Assembly (NCBI GenBank): GCA_027922465.2 | Contig: BQMF02000277.1 | Coordinates: 248,001-312,000 of the forward strand | Reading direction: 5' to 3' | Origin: Turritopsis dohrnii | Taxonomy: Eukaryota > Cnidaria > Hydrozoa > Anthoathecata > Oceaniidae | DNA length: 64,000 nt | Program-made: the position numbers and the translations under genes | The notes under the pieces: model-generated | The model's database searches: none | What the model was told of the DNA's origin: nothing | Seen by the model: only the letters and a program-made list of their open reading frames with translations | In this document: positions 22,578 through 33,893 of the stretch, piece after piece | Layout of the letters: the number at the start of each line of letters is the position of its first letter | How positions within the stretch are numbered: the stretch's first letter is position 1

Positions 22578-22990
22578 CATAAAGGTTAAAATGGAGGAGG
22601 GTCTCTTCTAGTTCAGGGGTTTTTAGGATTAAAAATCTGGATTGCTTATTTCCCTGAATAATGTAATGTAATGTAATTTTCTATTGCCCCATGGTGTCTG
22701 TCGTATATAGAGGTATCACTGTTTCAAATATTTGCCATGATATACAGAATTTCACAGGTTTCACTGTAATCTTTTTTTGAAATAAAAGTTTGAATGATTT
22801 TTTTATGGGAGCGTTAAAATGTTTTAACACAGTTTGAAATTCTTACCTATGGTGATTATAATAATCCATTAGTGAACTCACCGAAATAGTAATGAAGAAC
22901 AGCTTGCGGAATAAAAAAAACCCAAAGAATAGAAATTATCAAAAAAGAGACAGGAAGATGAAACACCGGGTTTTGAAAAAAGTAATGTTC
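22578..22990. other. No recognisable gene
   Basis: AT-rich; a short AATGTAATGTAATGTAAT run is near 22,660. Nothing else is supported. Confidence 0.5.
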
Positions 22991-22999
22991 TTCATGCAA

Positions 23000-23315
23000 C
23001 AATCAAATCAAAACCTGTGTGTTTTAGAGATATTTTCAAGGAGATTAAGATCACTGATCGTGACCTAATCCCAAATTTGATGCATGTTATCAAACTCCTC
23101 TTGGTAACGTCATGCACACCAGAACGATCATTTTCCACCGCAAGGCGGCTCAAAACATGGCTACGGTCTACAATGAAAAGTCAACGATTCAACGCTTTGG
23201 CTATCTTGACTATTCACAAAGAATTGACTGACCAAATCAATGTCATTGAAGTTTGCAAAGAATTTGTGATGGCTCGGGAAGACTCAGTTACTTTGGAAAA
23301 TTTTAACTTGTTTTG
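23000..23315 (+). pseudogene. hAT transposase C-terminal dimerisation domain, 5' truncated
   Basis: The frame contains LLLVTSCTPERSFSTARRLK, TWLRSTMKSQRFNALAILTI and HKEL. This is the signature of the hAT C-terminal dimerisation region, in the form found in TTF/ZMYM1-like transposases (S-C-x-E-R-S-F-S then R-L-K...L-R-S-T-M...L-x-x-L-x-I-H). About 95 codons match; the DDE catalytic core and BED finger are absent and no terminal repeats are seen. The open frame continues to 23,430 in unrelated sequence. Confidence 0.8.
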
Positions 23316-24038
23316 TTGTTGTTTTTTGTTAAGTTTAAGTTTCCTACATTGTATTTATCTTAACGTTATGCTTTTAAAAGAAGTTTCTTATAATAATATA
23401 AACACGCATATAACTTTTTCTCGTCTTTAATACTATAAATTTCAGATATTTGGATAGCGTTTTAGCCAATCTGAAGGTCCTAAATTTCAAAAAAATTTTT
23501 GGCCCGTCCGCCCCAACCATGGTGGGGCCTCCTTAGTCACTATTGTATTTGTAAGTGGCGCTGTTAAATTTCAAAATGTAATTTGAAATGGTGCTTCTAA
23601 ATAGCAGGTGCAAGCTTATTAAATTTTGAAACTTCACTTACTTTCATTACAAAAAACCTGATCAGATTATAAGTTTTAGGTTTTGTCATTCCGGTACAAA
23701 AAACTTATGCACCTCCTTGATATCCATGCTGCATACATTATTTATCAATTTTTCCAAATGCAAGGTAGTTTGGTTGGCAACAATTGAACACAGCCTTTTT
23801 CGAATCATAATTACTATGTAACGGATAAGGAAATACAGTGGAATCACCTTAAAGCGGACACTTACGGGACCAGAGATTTTGTCCGCCTTGGAGAGGTTTT
23901 GCTTATTTTGGCCAGAAACTCGGATGAAATTCTACTCGTAAGTCGGGAACCCATTAGGCCCTTTGTAATTGCCCAGTTAGGTAAAAATCATTCATAAAAT
24001 GAAATTTGACCAGAAAATAAACATTTGTTTGACGTATA
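23316..24038. other. Non-coding, with one orphan Tigger-like terminus
   Basis: At 23,838 the string CAGTGGAATCACCTTAAAGC preceded by TA resembles a Tigger-type left end, but I find no partner end nearby. The rest shows nothing I can name. Confidence 0.4.
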
Positions 24039-24241
24039 GACCTTTCCCGAGTTTATTTTTTATTTTTTCGTTTTCAATTGCGTTACTATGACAACCGAAT
24101 CTCTTGTGCTCAATCATTAACACTATCACAATTATTACACTTATTGCACATTACTGAAATGAGTCCCGTGACATTTCGTTACCATATTAACCATTGCGAA
24201 AACGAGGCGGAGCTTGATAAAAAATAAACTCGGGAAATGTC
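24039..24241. mobile_element. 203-bp TA-flanked MITE
   Basis: Ends GACCTTTCCCGAGTTTATTT and the inverted AAATAAACTCGGGAAATGTC, flanked by TA at 24,037 and 24,242. It has no ORF. Confidence 0.75.
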
Positions 24242-25451
24242 TATTAAAAACCCGTTGATTGAAAATTACCGGTTGGTTATGAATAAGAGTTACCATGTAT
24301 ATTTCACGTTAGTGGACAAGAAAATACTGTTAGTTGGCTAACTAAACCTTGTATGATAATATTAAAAAATAAAAGTTTACAATAAGAAAAAGAAATACAA
24401 TACTGAATTTTGATGTTCTTGTCGAATGTTTTCGGTGTCTGCTTTATAGAGGTAAATTTTAAGGGGAATTGCCGTGCGGGACCTGGAAAAAATTTCCGCT
24501 TTAATCCAGTATTATCGTTTTGCGTACTTTTGTCACGACAGCCGCATTTTCCAAACAAACGGGAAACTGAAAGAAGTACTATGAAGCTGGGCTTACGGGT
24601 ATAGGTGTCCAACTACCGTAAAATCGGGACTTGAGCAGTAAGTTTGAGCCGATCGAAGAGCTGCAATACGGCTCAAAACTGTTAGTTATCACCCTTATCA
24701 TCATTGATCAAAAGGAGCCGATTTTTGAGCCGTAAAGAAAAACAATACAGCAGTGGGGTTTGCAGTTATAGCTTACATTAAATTTGCGAGTCAAATGGGG
24801 CGCCAATAAATAATGCGCTAATGCATAAAAAACCTATTCGATTGATTTTCAAACGACGCCGTTATCGCGTGATTACGACACGGCGTCAAGAATAGACAAA
24901 CAAACAAAGAAGCACGACAGTAGATCATTTTTAGTAATCATTCTCTTGACTAAATTTTGCTACGGCTTGAGCCGTATGAGCCGTACCCTGCGTCCGCCTC
25001 TGATGTGTTGCAATACGTTTTATTATTAAGGAGTATAGTGCAACAATGAAATTGTTTTCCATTTTGGGAATGAGTGTTTTGCAATAAATGTGGACTTACA
25101 AAGTTGAATTTCTTAAAAAAGTATAAAACGTTGTAGTTACAAACATGAAAATTGCATTTAGGCAAGTTCATGAGAATGTGGAAGAAAGAAAATGGATTTG
25201 AAAGTCATGTTTCTGGTGTTATAAGCATTGATTGCTCATGAAACAATCGGGAATGGCAGCGATAGCTCAAGAAACAGGGACAATAGTAGATGTAGTCCAC
25301 AAGGTTTCATATTGTAGAGAATGCCAAGTTAAGTGTGACAAGAAAAATACCTTAAGCAAACTTTTTTTTTTGCGTCGCCTTATTTTAGCGATTTTAACGA
25401 ATAAGCATATTTTCGTTAAATTAAATAAAATTTAAATTTCGCCAAAATTTT
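24242..25451. other. No recognisable gene
   Basis: Includes repeated short motifs GAGCCG/CGGCTC between 24,640 and 24,990 that could be the ends of an unnamed repeat. Open frames are short and match nothing I know. Confidence 0.4.
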
Positions 25452-25640
25452 ATGAGAAAAAAGTTTGCCACCTGGTATGCAGAAGAAGTGAAAAGAAAAG
25501 GCACACCGACTGAGCAAATAGAAGTCAATTTTAACCTCGCACGCTTGAAGCCAATCCACGAGAACTTGATCATAGAAGTGTATAATTTCACGACTTCAGA
25601 GGAGGGGAAAGTGATCGTTCTGAATGGCTGGAAGAAATAG
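25452..25640 (+). pseudogene. Short ORF resembling a conserved transposase-like tail
   Basis: The 62-codon frame reads FATWYAEEVKRKGTPTEQIE then ARLKPIHENLIIEVYNFTTS and VLNGWKK. The LKPxH...YNxxTSxEG...xGW pattern looks like the C-terminal end of proteins common in invertebrate repeat families, but I cannot name the family. There is no upstream coding sequence in frame. Confidence 0.35.
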
Positions 25641-26320
25641 GGAATAATGGGAATAGTAAACAAAACCGAGAGACTTCCGCCAAAGGATCCATTTGTAGCT
25701 ATAAACAAGGATTTATAAGGAAATAACTTTTTGAAGCTTTTCTGAAAATCATGTTTGTTTTTTTTAACCTTATGACAATTCTCCGTAATTTCGCACTCGC
25801 TAATTAAGCGGTCATTCACTAAAATTAGATTGTGTTAAATCTGTGTCCATCCATTTTTGTTTTTTAAACCATGAGCAAACCATGACCATAATGGTTCATT
25901 AAACCACACTGGAAGTCCACAGGCAATGGAAAAGTCAGTTGTCATCGTCCTGTATCAAAGAAGGCTAGAGAAAAAGCTGTTTTATGATCCTTTCAATGGT
26001 ATGGTGGCAGTTCAGCATATCACATATTGTTTGTAAGATTCAGATTTACAGCCCAACAAAACTCATAGGCATATAAGGATACAGAGCATGTAATTAAAAG
26101 GATGGGGAATCTAAAATCGATACTGAGAAATTACAAGGAAATTAGCAGATGGGAAAACAGTTTTCAGAAGACTTAACTTGTTCAAAAGAGGTGCCATATC
26201 AAATATAATGCGCATGCCAGGTTTTGGGCAGTCAGAAAACAGTGAACCACAACAAACAAAATTCATAGACGAATCATCTAGGATCTTTTACATTTAGGAT
26301 CTATGATATTTTAACAGTTA
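25641..26320. other. No recognisable gene
   Basis: AT-rich, with no long frame, paired inverted repeat or splice-bounded exon that I can support. Confidence 0.4.
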
Positions 26321-26365
26321 ACAAGAGGCCCACAGGCCTTAAGGTCAGCGCGAACTGTATGCTCA
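26320..26365. repeat. End of an AAGAGGCCCACAGGCC-type repeat
   Basis: AACAAGAGGCCCACAGGCCT then TAAGGTCAGCGCG is a small palindrome-bearing start typical of a dispersed repeat. The matching other end (GGACGGACGGACGG ... GCGGCGCTGACC) lies at 30,005-30,083. The two may bound one element split by later insertions, or be separate fragments. Confidence 0.45.
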
Positions 26366-27731
26366 GATGTCTAAAGATCATGATCACTTTGGAAAAGAAA
26401 AATGACTAGCTAGAATACAGTTTGATTAGTATTCGGTTGGTGAACATGTGAATCGCAAATGTAAATCCATTCGCTCAAAGCAAAGACATATTAAAAACCT
26501 CTCGTGATAAAAAGGGCGCCTCTGTAATATTTTCGCAAAGCAGTAAATCGTCGAATGAATGATAACCGAAGAAGCCTGGCATATTGCATATAGATTACTA
26601 CCTCCGAGATTGAGACAAAAACGCAAATTTCTATGAGCCGAATAACGTATAACATGCGCATTTTTTTCTAATAGATTCATTGAACGGAAGTTGCCTTAAC
26701 TAAATATCAAGGTAAACGTTATAAAAGAAAACCTTGCGTTTCCACAGCGAGCAATCAACTAAATCCTTTTCCTTATTAGTCAGGGGATTTTCTGTGACAC
26801 CATATAAACAATATACGGTAATACGATACGCATCAACAGAAATCATATGGGCATTACAACTACAACAACTTTGATACTTTAATCGATTTTATTTAAGCTT
26901 CAAATTTCAGTTTTACAAGTTTGACTTTCCAGCTTTACGTTCTTACAGGCTTACGTGCTTGGTTTAACACGCAAGTGAACCTTTTTGTACCAAGTAAGTG
27001 GTCCGCAGATGAGGTCAAATGAAGATCTACTGCCAGGCAGTTGCTGATTACTAAAAATAAAAGTGTAAAAAGTCATGTATAATTGCACAACGAACAAATT
27101 AATTCTAACTAAGCCCATTTCACAAAATTCAGGCCTTATAGAAAACAGAATTACAACATCATAATTTTAAAGTTTTGAATTATACCTGAAGGGAAAATAG
27201 TTACTGAATTTCTATTTCATGGTGGCAATAAAACTAAATTTATCATTCCCTATAAAGGTAAAATTCAGTTCAAAGGAGTTTTTCTTTTTCTCTGGTTAAA
27301 AAAAAATCTGAAATAATTTGTATGTATTTTGTCTGATTTTCAAATATTTTTCATATTGGCACAAAAATGCAAAAAGTGACAACGACTAAATATGTGGTTT
27401 GGGCATATGCCAAATTAAAGGAAGGTTTGTATATAGGTTGGATTAACCCTGATTTAAACAGGCAAGTAAAATATGTTACCTTATTCTTATAAATTGTTTG
27501 AGGAAGAACTAATTAGGGGACAAAATTTTGTAAATTGAACCTCAAGAAAATTTTTTTTTTGTGAATTTGCAAAAAATGTCAGAAGTTGTGGGACAAACTT
27601 GTGCGACTCACAAATTTAAAAATTTTAAAAAGTTTTTTTCATCCTTTACTCATCATCATTTTCATTATCTAGAATAACAAAAAATATTCCTATCTAAAGT
27701 TCTGAATGTATAATAGTGATAATGATGTAAT
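26366..27731. other. No recognisable gene
   Basis: AT-rich sequence. A minus-strand open frame at 26,426-26,680 matches nothing I know and lacks support. Confidence 0.4.
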
Positions 27732-27978
27732 CAGGGTCTAATCTAGGCCAATATTTGATCCGTTGATCGGACGCTGCCCTCAGCATATTTTTTTTTTAAA
27801 TTTATTTCACTTTAAAAACTTCATAAATCACTCTTGTATAAAGGGGTCACAGGTTTAACCCACCGAAGCGAAATAAAGCTCAGGTTGCCCTTTTCCTAAA
27901 AGAGTGCCCCTTGGATGTTCATAATGTGCCCTTTTCCCTTCCCCCGGACGCTGCCCTGCCTTTTTAGATTAGACCCTG
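27732..27978. mobile_element. 247-bp hAT-like MITE
   Basis: Ends CAGGGTCTAATCTAGGC and the inverted TTAGATTAGACCCTG; GTAAT flanks both sides (27,727-27,731 and 27,979-27,983), a 5-bp target duplication. Inside, GGACGCTGCCCT occurs twice. CAGGG ends suit the hAT group, although 8-bp duplications are more usual there. Confidence 0.7.
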
Positions 27979-28324
27979 GTAATAGAAATAAATTGAAAAG
28001 TAAAATATTGTAAAAGTAAAATATTGTCTTCTTCGTGGTTCATTATTTTCATATATTTCATCATTTTGTAGTCTGCAGTACAATCCACTTCCCCTTTACG
28101 TGTTCAATTTGGAAAAACATTTACTTTAAGAATGAGAAAAAGCTTTACGAGGAAATGTTTTGCAATTTCATGACAAAATTGCAAATATAAACTGTAATTG
28201 ATAGTGCTGCAAGAAATTGCTGATTATTTATCAGTATTTACCGATTATTTTATCAGTAATACTGATTCATCGAACGAATCACTGATAAATCGAACGAATT
28301 ACTGATTAAATTTTCTAATCAGTA

Positions 28325-29256
28325 CCGTAAAGCGGGGTGACTTCGATCAGCGGGGTGACTTCGATCAGTAAAAATAAACCGTTTTTCACATTTTTTAAGA
28401 TTTTCATTTAGATTCTTATTGTAAAATATCATTGGAATCCTCTTCAAGTGAAACAATCAATTTCTTCCGAAATTAACGACGAAAAACATCAAAATTTTCA
28501 CCGTTCACACTGGTCATCGCTCTACGTCGTATTCAAGGGTTAAGACTGGACATTTTTGGTAGATATGTGAAGTATAGAGGCTGATGGTAAAATAAATTAT
28601 AATATGTCTGAAAGAAATTATGTTCTTCACCGCTATATTCTGTTTTTCTTTTCCTTATTCCTTTATCGATAATATTGTGTTTATAAAAACACAAAAAAAA
28701 CGAATGTTTTATATCGCTATAAGTTACATGTTCGCAAGAACTTCGTGAAAAGTTGTCGTATCTCATGGGAGATTTAATGACTTACCGAAGAAATTTTAAT
28801 AAGCGTGCTCTTTCCCCAAGATGATAGATCTCAAAAATTTTGTTTGTGATACAATGGAATTTCAATGTTAATTTCGTTTCGTATTAACGAGGGTCACACA
28901 TGTGTGAAAGTCTTAAATATCTTTTGTTTTACAAACATTCGCTGATCGAACATTTACCGCGGATGAGAAATAGTGGCCTGTTAATATTGTAATAATGGCG
29001 CTTTAAAAACATTGTCAAATATAAGTAATTTGGCACTTCTCATAAGCTGATCGAAGTCACCCCTTAATCGATATTGTCGTTTTCTTGGAAAGATCAGGTT
29101 ATTTCTCTGAGATTACAAGTTTAGTTAATGTGAAATTTTGCACTGAAATAGAAGAAATATGTAATGTAATGATTCCAAAGTTTCAGAAGTAATGGTTTAA
29201 TATTTCGGAAGTTACTTTTAAATGGCGAAATTGATCGAAGTCACCCCGCTTTACGG
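28325..29256. mobile_element. 932-bp TA-flanked MITE (pogo/mariner type)
   Basis: The left end CCGTAAAGCGGGGTGACTTC is matched by the right end GAAGTCACCCCGCTTTACGG, with TA at 28,323 and 29,257. The subterminal motif GGGGTGACTTCGATCAG occurs twice on the left and again, inverted, at about 29,044-29,062. There is no transposase frame. Confidence 0.85.
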
Positions 29257-29259
29257 TAT

Positions 29260-30004
29260 ATAATTTACTGATAAATTTATCAGAAATTATCACTTGTTAT
29301 GATTTTCCCTCAAACCGTCACATAAGCAAAAACTTTTAACAAACAGATAAAGAAATATAATTCAGCTCAGCTAGAAAATATATATATTTTCCAAGCTTTT
29401 TCTTGTGAATATGAATAGAATAAGAAGAATAAGAATAGAGTAAGAATCACCTTGTCTTCCCTTAAGGTATGTAAGCTAACATCTTATCTTTAAATATATA
29501 TAATGTTTTGGAGAAAAAGAAAACATTATTAATTTGAGTGGCATCAGATAAATAATCTATGCAACTTGCCTGATTTTTTCTTCCAGAATTTCTATCCCAT
29601 CCATTTAGGATACGTGGCTGTTCATGTCTTGATTCAATTACACTTCCATATAAGTTGTTGTATTATCGCATGTAAAGCCTAATTTGATCGTTTAGAGGAA
29701 TCAAAGTAATGTACTTCTTGTCTTGGTTCTTGTTGATAAGTTTTAGCAGCGTTTCACTACCAGAATGCACTTCTGTTCAAATAAAGGGCGGGGAGAGGGT
29801 GCATTAAAACAAAATAATTTATTCATTTATTCGAATGAAGAGAACTCTTTTTGTATTGTAATATATTTACTTCGCCACACCCAAGTGACATATTTTCCAA
29901 AAATCAACATCGTGGTTTATACTTTCTGATTTCGAACTGAAAAATTTAAAGTTAGCAACAACGGGCGTCTATCTGGGGCGTTAAGACCTGCAACATTACA
30001 CACA
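29260..30004. other. No recognisable gene
   Basis: AT-rich, no supported coding sequence. Confidence 0.4.
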
Positions 30005-30083
30005 CACGGACGGACGGACGGACTGACTGACTGACAGACACGGGGAAATGAAAGATCAGCTACCTTGCGGCGCTGACCAATAA
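30005..30083. repeat. CA/GGAC/TGAC microsatellite and repeat end
   Basis: (CA)n grades into (GGAC)n, (TGAC)n and CAGACACGGGGAAATGAAAG, ending CTTGCGGCGCTGACC. The same style of end is known from dispersed invertebrate repeats starting AAGAGGCC; see 26,320. Confidence 0.5.
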
Positions 30084-31090
30084 TTAGTTTGCTTATAATG
30101 TCAGATTAAGTTACAATTCTCTGCATCCTGATTTGTTTTTAACCTTCAATTAAAATTAAAATTAAACATTGAGAAAAAATCAATTAAATTTTGTTGAATT
30201 GGCTACCAAGTGAGAAAAAAGCAGAAGAAAGGGGAATCATAAATATCCAAAGGAAGTCATAATTTGCCAATAAATTAGGATTGGGTTTTCAAAATTACTG
30301 GAGATTTAGGATTTCAAGAGTCTCAATTTCACAAGTCCTAATTACACACCAGTTCCAATATATGTCAATATGCTTTCGTAGAAATCCAAAAATAATATTT
30401 TAAGTAAATGCAATGATTATAAGAAAAACAAATCAATGCTCACTTGCAGTGACATCTGTCATTCTTTCTAATCCAGTCCGATTCTTATGTACAAGCTGTA
30501 AAATAAATTCGAACTACCAATACACAGGAGTTGCTACATTAAGATGCGTTCAAAAAGAAATAACCTGGGCTTAGTTTCATACATGATTAATATGAGATTC
30601 TTTCAAGGTTAAGCCAAAAGTTGCAGGGTTTTATTTGACAGCTAAAATTGAATTAGGTAATACTAGCATTATCGTATAAGTTGTTCAATCATTTATAGTC
30701 TTTCATTTCCACACAACAATGGTTCTACCATTGTGGTGCAATTCTTTTCACCTGCTTATAGCTTATCGCTTGTTCCTGAGTAGAGGCTAAGAACCCACAC
30801 CAGAAAGATATTTGCTCAGGATAGTTTACATTACATTCAAGTTTTGTGTGTAAACTTTGTGTTGATCACAGACAGGCATGAATGAAGCTTTGATAAGAAC
30901 TTGTATAATGAAGCTGTCATCATGAAAGACAACTTCGTTAATCAACAGTGCTTGAATGTGACATATGAACTGGACTTCCTGTATTTTTATGTGTGATTGA
31001 TTCACAAATATGAAATAAGCAAGGCTAAAAAAACTTATAATTTTGAAACTGATTTTTCCTTTTTGTCGTGGGTTCGAGTCCGACTTGATC
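30084..31090. other. No recognisable gene
   Basis: AT-rich sequence up to the BEL/Pao insertion. At 31,066-31,084 GTGGGTTCGAGTCCGAC resembles a Pol III B box, but no matching A box is seen. Confidence 0.4.
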
Positions 31091-31219
31091 TGTGGGAACG
31101 GTGGAGACACGACCGACCACGAGGACTGTATATTGTGAACTAAAAATTATATTTTTAAACTACGCTTATATTCTACAATGGCGTCCTACGGGCGGCGGAG
31201 GCGGCAAATACATTCCACA
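31091..31219 (-). repeat. BEL/Pao 3' LTR
   Basis: 129 bp, TG...CA ends in element orientation, same as 36,461-36,589 except at about one base (GTGAAC against GTAAAC). Confidence 0.95.
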
Positions 31220-31230
31220 CTCCCCCTCTA
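31220..31230 (-). other. Polypurine tract of the BEL/Pao element
   Basis: The minus strand reads AGAGGGGGAG directly before the 3' LTR, the usual place for plus-strand priming. Confidence 0.8.
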
Positions 31231-31268
31231 AATAGTGACAAGTCTAAAGTAACCTAGAAAAATATGGG

Positions 31269-33893
31269 TCAAGAAATATTCTTTTCGATGGGACATAATA
31301 GTTTTGTGGCACGTCTGGTCACGATGACCTTGCCGTTCGAGGTGAGTTTTAAGTCCACACTTCGGACAAGACCGTCCTTTGAACGATTCAAGTTTCTAAC
31401 AACGGCAATCTTCCATTGCGACCTCGGTAATTTAGTCTCTTTGATGAGGACTACGTCGCCAACGTTTACACCGCTAACACCGTTCTTTCGTGCAATGTAC
31501 GAGTGTTGTTCTCTCAGGGTTGTTATGTATTCGTGCTGAAATTCGTTCCAAAAGCGTTGAATAAGTTCAGCGATGTTCGACGGAATGTTCGTGACTATTT
31601 CCTGTTGTAAAACGTTCAATCTGCGTCCATAGATGAGGTGGTTTGGCGTCAATACTGTCGTTTCCAGCTGTGACTGCGAATGTTCATTTGCAACCGGGCG
31701 ATCGTTGAGGAGGCTTTCGATTTCCGCCACTACGGTAACAAGTTCATCAAGATCTACTCTCGCTTTAAAGAGTACCTTCCTCAAGAGTCGTTTAACAAGT
31801 TGTACCATACGTTCATAAAACCCTCCCCACCAGGGCGCAGCAGGGGGGATAAAGGACCAGGCAACACCAGTATCTGTAACAAAGTCACGTAATGATTTGA
31901 TGAACTCTTGGGTCTCTTCACTTTTGAATGTCGAAGCCTTGTCGGAATAAATCTTGGTAGGCATACCTCGTCGGCTGACGTAACGTCGGTATCCTTTGAT
32001 GAATGCAGTGCTTGTATTGTCTGTGACAACTTCAAGATGGATGCCTCTCGAAACAGTACAGGTGAAGAGACATATCCACGCTTTCTTCATAAGGAAAGTT
32101 TCTGCATTTGAGTCACGGAAATAGAGAGGACCCAAATAGTCCAAACCAATGCATTTGATTGGAAAGTCAAAATTGACACGATCAGATGGAAGTGGTGGTG
32201 GATCAGGATAGGCATAAGGTTTAGCAGCAAAGTATCTGCACAAATAACAGTTCTTAATCAGCTTCTTGACGAAACTTCTGCCTTGTGGTAGCCAATACTC
32301 CGTCCGTAAAAAAGATAACGTTGACTTGAGTCCTTGGTGTTTACATTTGGTGTGAAAGTCATTTACGATCAATGTAGTGACAGGGTGGTGTCCAAACAAA
32401 AGTATAGGGTATCGTTCGTTGTATGATAACGCAACAGCATTGTCAAACCGACCCTTACACCGTAGAATCCCTTTTTCATCCAAAAAACAGTTCAGTTGTC
32501 TTTTAACGTTCATGTACTTCTCTTCTTTCTGGAAAATAGTTTGTAATTCCTTTATCCACATGGTTTTGGCTTCATCCAAACAAACAGCAAACAAATCAGG
32601 TTCTTCTTCAATTGTCTTTTCCAAGGTGTCATTGCCATCCAGGGCACGATGACCATCAAAAGCTTGATCACAACCAGTATCCAATACTTCTTCCATTGGT
32701 TTTGTAACTTTGTTATTTATTTTTTTGTGATTTTCATTTTTATCATTTTTAATTATTTGAATGTTATCTTCTTTCTTCTTTCTTCTCAAGTTGTAAGTTT
32801 TCCATTGCCGCCTTACTTTAAATTCTGCGGCGTTTGGGTTCAAAACATGTTTTGGTCGACTTACAGTAGAGTCTGCGGCTTCAGGTTCAATTTCAGTAAC
32901 AAGATTTGTTGGCCGACTTACAGTAGAGTCTGCGGCACCAGTTTCAGGAGTTAGCCGACTTACAGTAGAGTCTGCGGCACCAGTTTCAGGAATTGGCCGA
33001 CTTACAGTAGAGTCTTTGTTTTCATTTTTTACTAGTAATGTATTAGTTGTGTTCTTGATTTCCAGTACATCACCAGCAGCAGCGGCAGAGTTCAATACAC
33101 ATGGCCATTTATCATCAGGCAGTTTCAGGAAAGCTGGACCCTCAAACCAAATATTTGTTTTCAATTCTAAGGGGGTGGTCCCTCTTGACACAATGTCCGC
33201 GGGATTGTTCTCAGATGACACTAATCTCCAGGATGTAGGCGAAACAAAGCGCAAGATCTTGTCGACTCGGTTTTGAATAAAATTGCTGTATGTTTTAGTG
33301 TTTGTGATCCAAAAATACGCAACAGTACTATCTATCCAGCATGTAGTCGATGAAATGGTACAGTGTGACAAAGCGGTCTCAACAGAATGCACTAGTTCAG
33401 CAAGCGTAACTGCACCCATTAACTCAAGTCTGGGTATAGATTGTGGCTTGATCGGTGAAACTCTTGATTTCGAAGCGATAAGTGATACATCAACATCCCC
33501 TGATTGTTTGAGAGTTCGCATGTAAATGCAAGCGCCATATGCTTTGGTGGAAGCGTCACAGAATCCATGAAATTGGCGTGATACAACTGGATCATCAGGC
33601 TGGATAGGTGAGTAACGACGGTTGACATAAATAGCAGGTGAATCGAAGAGTGGTAAGTAAAGTAGTGTCCACTGTTCAAGCAGTTCTGCTGATAACGGTG
33701 CGTCCCATTCAACTTTCGACACACAGAGTTTTTGGAAAAAACATTTCCATTTCAGGATAATTGGGTTGAGAAGCCCCAAAGGGTCACAGAATGATGCAAT
33801 AGCGTGCAAAATGTCACGTTTTGTTGAAGCAGATCGACATTTTTCTGTGATGTTGTGAAGGTTGAAAACGAATTGGTCTTCATGTTTATCTCA
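31269..33893 (-). CDS. BEL/Pao pol, downstream part: RT thumb, RNase H, integrase
   Basis: This is the second half of the polyprotein. It begins with the region after the RT palm (ASFCDPLGLLNPIILKWKCF, a BEL/Pao hallmark), then RNase H (FCDASTKAYGACIYMRT). A linker with tandem DSTVSRP repeats leads to the integrase: H2C2 finger (HTKCKHQGLKSTLSFL ... KNCYLCRYFAAKP) and catalytic D, D and E in CIGLDYLGPL, KIYSDKASTF and WWGGFYERMV. A C-terminal domain follows with VGDVVLIKETKLPRSQW. The frame is continuous with the upstream ORF, separated only by a TGA at 33,891-33,893 where tryptophan is expected. Integrase looks intact by motif. Confidence 0.9.
32830..33015 (-). repeat. 48-bp coding minisatellite within BEL/Pao pol
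   Basis: GACTTACAGTAGAGTCTGCG recurs about every 48-50 bp four times, encoding repeats of ETGAADSTVSRP in the linker between RNase H and integrase. The period is a multiple of three, so the frame is kept. Confidence 0.85.

Noticed and set aside
26320..30083. One single 3.8 kb element bounded by AAGAGGCC and GCGGCGCTGACC ends
   Set aside because: The ends suit one family, but no target duplication or shared interior could be shown; listed as separate fragments.
31066..31084. tRNA-like B box GTGGGTTCGAGTCC next to the BEL element
   Set aside because: No A box or cloverleaf upstream, and the sequence is interrupted by the retrotransposon; not enough for a tRNA or SINE call.
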